This document shows, piece by piece, positions 6,050 to 9,545 of a stretch of DNA of 9,545 nt. Numbering within the stretch: the first letter of the stretch is position 1; each line of letters opens with the position of its first letter. The stretch comes from Bacteroidota bacterium (GTDB lineage: Bacteria > Bacteroidota > Bacteroidia > Cytophagales > Cyclobacteriaceae), in the NCBI GenBank assembly GCA_024643595.1, contig JAHEMS010000104.1:1-9545 (forward strand), in the 5' to 3' direction. Position numbers and translations under genes: made by a program. The notes under the pieces were generated by a model that searched no databases, was not told where the DNA came from, and saw only the letters and a list, made by a program, of their open reading frames with translations.

Positions 6050-7243
6050 ATGCATAAGACGCCACGTCTTCTCCGAATCACTACAGCCTCAATTTCATTG
6101 AAGCTTTTATTGAGAGGTCAGTTTACCTATTTTCAACAGCACGGATTTGATGTGCTTACGGTAAGTGCTAATGGCAGCGAAGTAAATGATCTGATGGATG
6201 AGGGAATTCCACATAAGTGTGTCCCTATGACGAGAAAAATCACTCCGATCAGGGACCTGATTAGTCTTTGGAGGTTGATCCGTGTGATGAAAGCGTTTAG
6301 ACCCGACATCGTGCACACCCATACACCTAAAGCTGGCTTGTTAGGAATGATGGCCGCCCGAATTTGTCAAGTACCAGTCCGTATGCACACAGTTGCCGGA
6401 TTACCGTTGATGGAGGCGAAAGGAGTGAAACGTTGGCTATTGAAAGTAGCTGAAAAAATAACGTACCAATGCGCTCATCATATATACCCCAATTCAAATG
6501 GACTCTTACAGTACATAAAGAATCAACTGTCAGTTAGTAATATCCAGCTGTCAATTATCGGTAAAGGAAGTACCAATGGAATTGACTCCCTGTATTTTTC
6601 ACGCAGCCCTGAACTAATGAATAGTGCTAAGGAAATTCGGGCCCGATACCAGGTTCCGGAAGACGCAACTGTATTCAGTTTTGTAGGTCGTATCGTTAGA
6701 GATAAGGGTATCGTGGAGTTGGTGGAGGCATTTAAGCGAATCTCCACGGCGGAAAATGTCAGGTTGATATTGGTTGGACCTTTTGAGCAGGACCTTGATC
6801 CTTTACCGCCAGTTGTGATGCAATTTATTCATGATTCACCGCTCATCATTAAGGCAGGGTTTCAAGCGGATGTGCGGCCATGGCTTCTGGCATCGGATAT
6901 TTTTGTATTCCCGAGTTACCGTGAAGGATTTCCTAATGTTGTCATGCAGGCTTCATGCCTTGAAATTCCGTGCATTGTTTCAGACATCAACGGGTGCAAC
7001 GAGATTATTGAGGATAAGGTAAGTGGGTTGATTGTTCCTCCTAAAAATAGTGAAGTTTTATTGGTCACGATGCGCACGTTGATCGTGAATAAAGAGTTAA
7101 GGGCAATGTATGCATTAAGGGCACGTCAGTTCGTTGTGGATAATTTTGATCAACAGTATGTGTGGAAAGAGTTGCTCCAGGAGTATTTAAAATTTAATGT
7201 TACCAGTGAAATTAATACCTTGAATCTGAAATCTGAATTATGA
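6050..7243 (+). CDS. GT4-family glycosyltransferase, PglA-like
   Basis: Retaining GT-B glycosyltransferase of 397 residues. The N-terminal acceptor-side Rossmann domain (about 5-170) includes RPDIVHTHTPKAGLLGMMAAR (84-104) and VRMHTVAGLPL, the pattern of PglA/capsular GT4 enzymes that extend undecaprenyl-diphosphate sugars. The C-terminal donor domain (about 205-375) includes FSFVGRIVRDKGI and FPSYREGFPNVVMQASCLEIPCIVSD. In the EX7E nucleotide-sugar motif the first Glu is Glu292, but the second position is Gln300. To my recollection many Bacteroidota relatives share this Gln, so I read it as a subgroup trait, not inactivation. A cytoplasmic-face action adding the second sugar to the lipid-linked product is inferred from context; donor and linkage are not readable. 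The last 17 residues (from KFNVTSE) lie beyond the domain and end in a 7-nt tandem repeat. The stop overlaps the next gene by ATGA. Confidence 0.9.
   Translation: MHKTPRLLRITTASISLKLLLRGQFTYFQQHGFDVLTVSANGSEVNDLMDEGIPHKCVPMTRKITPIRDLISLWRLIRVMKAFRPDIVHTHTPKAGLLGMMAARICQVPVRMHTVAGLPLMEAKGVKRWLLKVAEKITYQCAHHIYPNSNGLLQYIKNQLSVSNIQLSIIGKGSTNGIDSLYFSRSPELMNSAKEIRARYQVPEDATVFSFVGRIVRDKGIVELVEAFKRISTAENVRLILVGPFEQDLDPLPPVVMQFIHDSPLIIKAGFQADVRPWLLASDIFVFPSYREGFPNVVMQASCLEIPCIVSDINGCNEIIEDKVSGLIVPPKNSEVLLVTMRTLIVNKELRAMYALRARQFVVDNFDQQYVWKELLQEYLKFNVTSEINTLNLKSEL
7223..7236 (+). repeat. Tandem 7-nt repeat at the end of the glycosyltransferase gene
   Basis: Two head-to-tail copies of AATCTGA (7223-7229, 7230-7236) lie immediately before the ATGA overlap with the peptidase gene. 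They encode the non-conserved C-terminus LNLKSEL. The position matches that of the TTCAAAA repeat at 3191-3211. Confidence 0.6.
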
Positions 7244-9279
7244 ATAAAATCATCTTCTCGTTATTTGTTCTGTGTTCATCACAAGCCGTGGCACAATATA
7301 GCCTCGAACAATTTCTAAGCCACCCGATAGAATCCGGATTTGCTTCAACGCCCGATGGAAAAACCATTGCCTGGGTGGTGAACGATCATGGCAAACGCAA
7401 TATCATGGTGAAGACCGGCAGTGATCTGCCTCGTTTAATCTCTGATTATCAACTAGATGATGGACAAGAACTTTCTCAAATCGTTTTTTCTCCCAATGGA
7501 ACAAAGATGTTGTACGTGCGCGGCAGTGCGGCTAATCGTGCCGGCCAAAATCCTAATCCGTCAAGCCTGGCAGATGGCACTGAGATGGCTATTTATTATA
7601 AGGAGATTTCTTCCAAAAATCCTCCCGTCAAGATTGTCCAGGGTAGCAATCCTGTCTTCTTTAAAGATGGAATTCGATTTTTGTTCAGCAAAGGAGGACA
7701 AATATATGAATCACCTATGGACATCAATGCTACACCTAAGTTGTTGTTCACAGCTCGTGGTGTGAACGTGAATCCCATATTTTCACCGGATGGCAACGAA
7801 GTATTATTTACGAGTATGCGTGGCGATCATAGCTTCATCGGAATTTTTAATATCAATAAAAAAGCAATCCGTTGGATAGCACCCGACGTGACGCATGATG
7901 AAAATCCGGTTTGGGCTACAGATGGAAAACATGTTGCCTTTATACGCACGCCCGGAACGAAAATGGGTGAGCTATTCGATATCACTGGCGGTGTTAAATT
8001 TTCCGTATGGACTGCCGATGCCGAAACAGGTCGTGCTACCATGCTATGGAAATCTCCCGCTGATGATGGTGGCTTTGCACAAGAGGCAAGCACACCGTTG
8101 GCTTGGACTACCACAGGTCGAATTTTATTTTTCTCAGAACATGGTGGATGGAATCATGTGTACTCCATGAACGAAACAGGCAGTGATCTCAAAGACATTA
8201 CTCCCGGCAATGGGGAAGTGGAGAGTTATGTGCTTGACCCCACGCAAAAGTTTATTTATTTCGATGGCAATCGAGAAGACATTGATCGCAGACATATCTG
8301 GAAATCTGAGGTGGCAAATGGAAATCCGATGGCCATTACGTCTGGTGAAAATATTGAAATGTATCCTGGCTTTGCCGGCAATGTTTTGTATGCGTTTCGC
8401 ACAACTATTAATTCTGCTAAGTCATTAGTACGCGTGGATGAATTGACGAAGGCAGTCATCCCGGTTTCCAATCAGAAGAGTACCACGTTTAATAATGCCG
8501 GGTTTGTAAAACCAGAACAGGTGATTTTGAAAGCAGCTGATGGCACCACCATTCACGGGCAACTATTTATTGATCGCACCAAAACGGGCAAGCGGCCAGG
8601 CGTGGTGTTCATGCATGGAGGATCGCATCGCCAGATGTTACTCGGGTTTCATTATATGGATTATTACAGTAACAGCTATGCCTTCAATCAATATCTGGTT
8701 AACAGTGGCTATGCGGTGATCTCTGTGAACTTTCGCACAGGCATTGGTTACGGAAAAGATTTCCGCAGGGTAAAACAACAGGGACCACGTGGCGCCAGCG
8801 AATACCAGGATGTAGTGGCAGCCGCGAAATACCTTCAGACGCTGGTGGAGGTAGATGCGGCTAAGATTGGTCTGTGGGGTGGATCGTACGGGGGATATCT
8901 CACCGCGATGGGATTGTCGCGCAATCCGGAAATTTTTAAAGCAGGTGTTGATATTCATGGTGTACATGACTGGTCGTTTAGCGGACAAGATGCCACCGAC
9001 TATTGGGGTATTCATAAAAATGAAGCTGAGCTGGCGTTGAAATCATCACCCAATGGCGATATCAGCAAATGGACAGCGCCTACACTTTTTGTTCATGGTG
9101 ATGACGACCGCAATGTAAACTTTCAGCAAACCATCGATTTGGTGGAAAAGCTTCGTGATAAAAATGTACCGGTAGAAGTATTTATTCTTCCGGATGAGGT
9201 GCATGGATTTCTTCGTTATGATAGCTGGAAAAGTGTGTTTGAACAGGCCAAAGATTTCTTCGATCGTAAACTCAAGTGA
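7240..9279 (+). CDS. Secreted S9-family (prolyl oligopeptidase-type) serine peptidase
   Basis: Exported alpha/beta-hydrolase peptidase of 679 residues. The N-terminus is a Sec signal peptide: Lys3, a hydrophobic core (4-12), and a likely signal peptidase I site AVA|Q after Ala18. Residues about 30-410 form a TolB/DPP-like beta-propeller with repeated F-SPDG/NG-x-x-hydrophobic blades (IVFSPNGTKMLYV, PIFSPDGNEVLF, PVWATDGKHVAF). The catalytic domain (about 425-679) has the oxyanion segment VVFMHGG and the nucleophile Ser549 in LWGGSYGGY. Asp623 in HGDDDRNV and His655 in DEVHGF complete the triad. It is most like dipeptidyl/acylaminoacyl-peptidase S9 proteins that trim short peptides in the periplasm; the exact specificity is not readable. 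The start overlaps the glycosyltransferase stop (ATGA), implying co-translation. A role in the glycan or exosortase system is not supported beyond adjacency. Confidence 0.94.
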   Translation: MNKIIFSLFVLCSSQAVAQYSLEQFLSHPIESGFASTPDGKTIAWVVNDHGKRNIMVKTGSDLPRLISDYQLDDGQELSQIVFSPNGTKMLYVRGSAANRAGQNPNPSSLADGTEMAIYYKEISSKNPPVKIVQGSNPVFFKDGIRFLFSKGGQIYESPMDINATPKLLFTARGVNVNPIFSPDGNEVLFTSMRGDHSFIGIFNINKKAIRWIAPDVTHDENPVWATDGKHVAFIRTPGTKMGELFDITGGVKFSVWTADAETGRATMLWKSPADDGGFAQEASTPLAWTTTGRILFFSEHGGWNHVYSMNETGSDLKDITPGNGEVESYVLDPTQKFIYFDGNREDIDRRHIWKSEVANGNPMAITSGENIEMYPGFAGNVLYAFRTTINSAKSLVRVDELTKAVIPVSNQKSTTFNNAGFVKPEQVILKAADGTTIHGQLFIDRTKTGKRPGVVFMHGGSHRQMLLGFHYMDYYSNSYAFNQYLVNSGYAVISVNFRTGIGYGKDFRRVKQQGPRGASEYQDVVAAAKYLQTLVEVDAAKIGLWGGSYGGYLTAMGLSRNPEIFKAGVDIHGVHDWSFSGQDATDYWGIHKNEAELALKSSPNGDISKWTAPTLFVHGDDDRNVNFQQTIDLVEKLRDKNVPVEVFILPDEVHGFLRYDSWKSVFEQAKDFFDRKLK

Positions 9280-9329
9280 TTTCAAATTCTCCATTTCAAA
9301 TTTGAAATTAGTAATCCCGGATTTGAAAT
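9279..9329 (+). repeat. Nested inverted repeats of the 9-mer ATTTCAAAT between peptidase and sirtuin genes
   Basis: ATTTCAAAT occurs at 9279-9287 and 9293-9301; its reverse complement ATTTGAAAT occurs at 9300-9308 and 9321-9329. The inner pair forms a perfect 16-bp palindrome (9293-9308), and the outer pair could form an enclosing stem. The block fills nearly the whole 56-base intergenic gap right after the peptidase stop. It could be a weak bidirectional transcript end, a protein-binding operator or a dispersed repeat; no T-run follows, so it is not a classical terminator. Confidence 0.75.
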
Positions 9330-9335
9330 ATCAAT

Positions 9336-9545
9336 ATGAAAAAGTTAGTCGTACTTACCGGGGCCGGCATCAGTGCTGAAAGCGGAATTAAAACCTTTCG
9401 CGATTCAGGCGGACTGTGGGAGGGACATCGGGTAGAAGATGTGGCTACACCAGAAGCATGGTTTAGAAACCCAAGGCAGGTATTGGATTTTTACAATGAG
9501 CGAAGAAAGCAGGCGGTTGATGTTATTCCTAATCGGGGTCATAAA
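9336..9545 (+). CDS. cobB: Sir2/CobB-type NAD-dependent protein deacylase, 5' part only
   Basis: The first 70 residues of a sirtuin; the gene runs off the window end. Sirtuins remove acyl groups from lysine side chains using NAD+. The start at ATG 9336 puts the NAD-binding motif LTGAGISAESGIKTFRD at residues 7-23, directly at the N-terminus as in short bacterial CobB. GLWEGHRVEDVATPEAW follows. Tyr53 and Arg56 in FYNERRKQ match the Tyr-x-x-Arg pair that, in class III (SIRT5/CobB-like) sirtuins, binds negatively charged acyl groups. Desuccinylase/demalonylase activity in addition to deacetylation is therefore expected (family knowledge). The fragment ends near PNRGHK, shortly before the usual second half of the NAD pocket. 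It is probably housekeeping, unrelated to the glycan locus. Confidence 0.93.
   Translation, partial: MKKLVVLTGAGISAESGIKTFRDSGGLWEGHRVEDVATPEAWFRNPRQVLDFYNERRKQAVDVIPNRGHK

Noticed and set aside
9046..9294. Minus-strand open frame across the peptidase 3' end
   Set aside because: It lies opposite the conserved catalytic Asp/His region of the peptidase and has no recognisable motif.
1..9545. CRISPR arrays, tRNA/rRNA genes, insertion sequences
   Set aside because: No regularly spaced repeats, no tRNA-like folds, and no transposase or terminal inverted repeats were seen on either strand.

Overview
The window looks like a chromosomal segment from a Bacteroidota bacterium, probably of the Cytophagales/Flavobacteriia side. 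The evidence is moderate-to-low GC, intergenic AT-rich words of the TAnnTTTA type instead of Shine-Dalgarno sites, a zinc-finger-free topoisomerase I with a lysine-rich tail, and above all an exosortase-F (XrtF) gene followed by its family-specific partner. XrtF pairs are, as I recall, known from this phylum. All recognisable genes lie on the + strand.

Layout: (1) 1-1765 holds the 3' part of topA, closed by a clear intrinsic terminator at about 1794-1821. (2) From 1939 to 7243 there is a compact surface-glycan locus. It contains a PglC-type phosphoglycosyl transferase, two tandem but divergent PglD/NeuD-type acyltransferases, XrtF, the XrtF-associated membrane protein, a PglE-type sugar aminotransferase (DegT/DnrJ/EryC1/StrS) and a GT4 glycosyltransferase resembling PglA. 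(3) 7240-9279 encodes a secreted S9 prolyl-oligopeptidase-type peptidase whose start overlaps the glycosyltransferase stop. (4) 9336 to the window end is the N-terminus of a CobB-like class III sirtuin.

Working model: the PglE and PglD homologues make a UDP-linked acylated amino-dideoxy sugar of the bacillosamine type. PglC loads its phosphosugar onto undecaprenyl phosphate at the inner membrane, and the GT4 enzyme adds a further sugar. No UDP-GlcNAc 4,6-dehydratase (PglF), flippase, polymerase or oligosaccharyltransferase is visible, so the pathway must be completed elsewhere. The xrtF pair sits inside this set with a 4-nt stop/start overlap to the second acyltransferase gene. This suggests, but does not prove, that exosortase-F processing and this lipid-linked glycan belong to one cell-surface system. 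No protein in the window carries an obvious exosortase sorting tail.

The probable transcription units are 1939-4790 (phosphoglycosyl transferase to XrtF partner), 4832-5971 (aminotransferase), 6050-9279 (glycosyltransferase plus peptidase), and the sirtuin gene. No intergenic gap exceeds about 175 bases. I saw no RNA genes, insertion sequences or CRISPR arrays.
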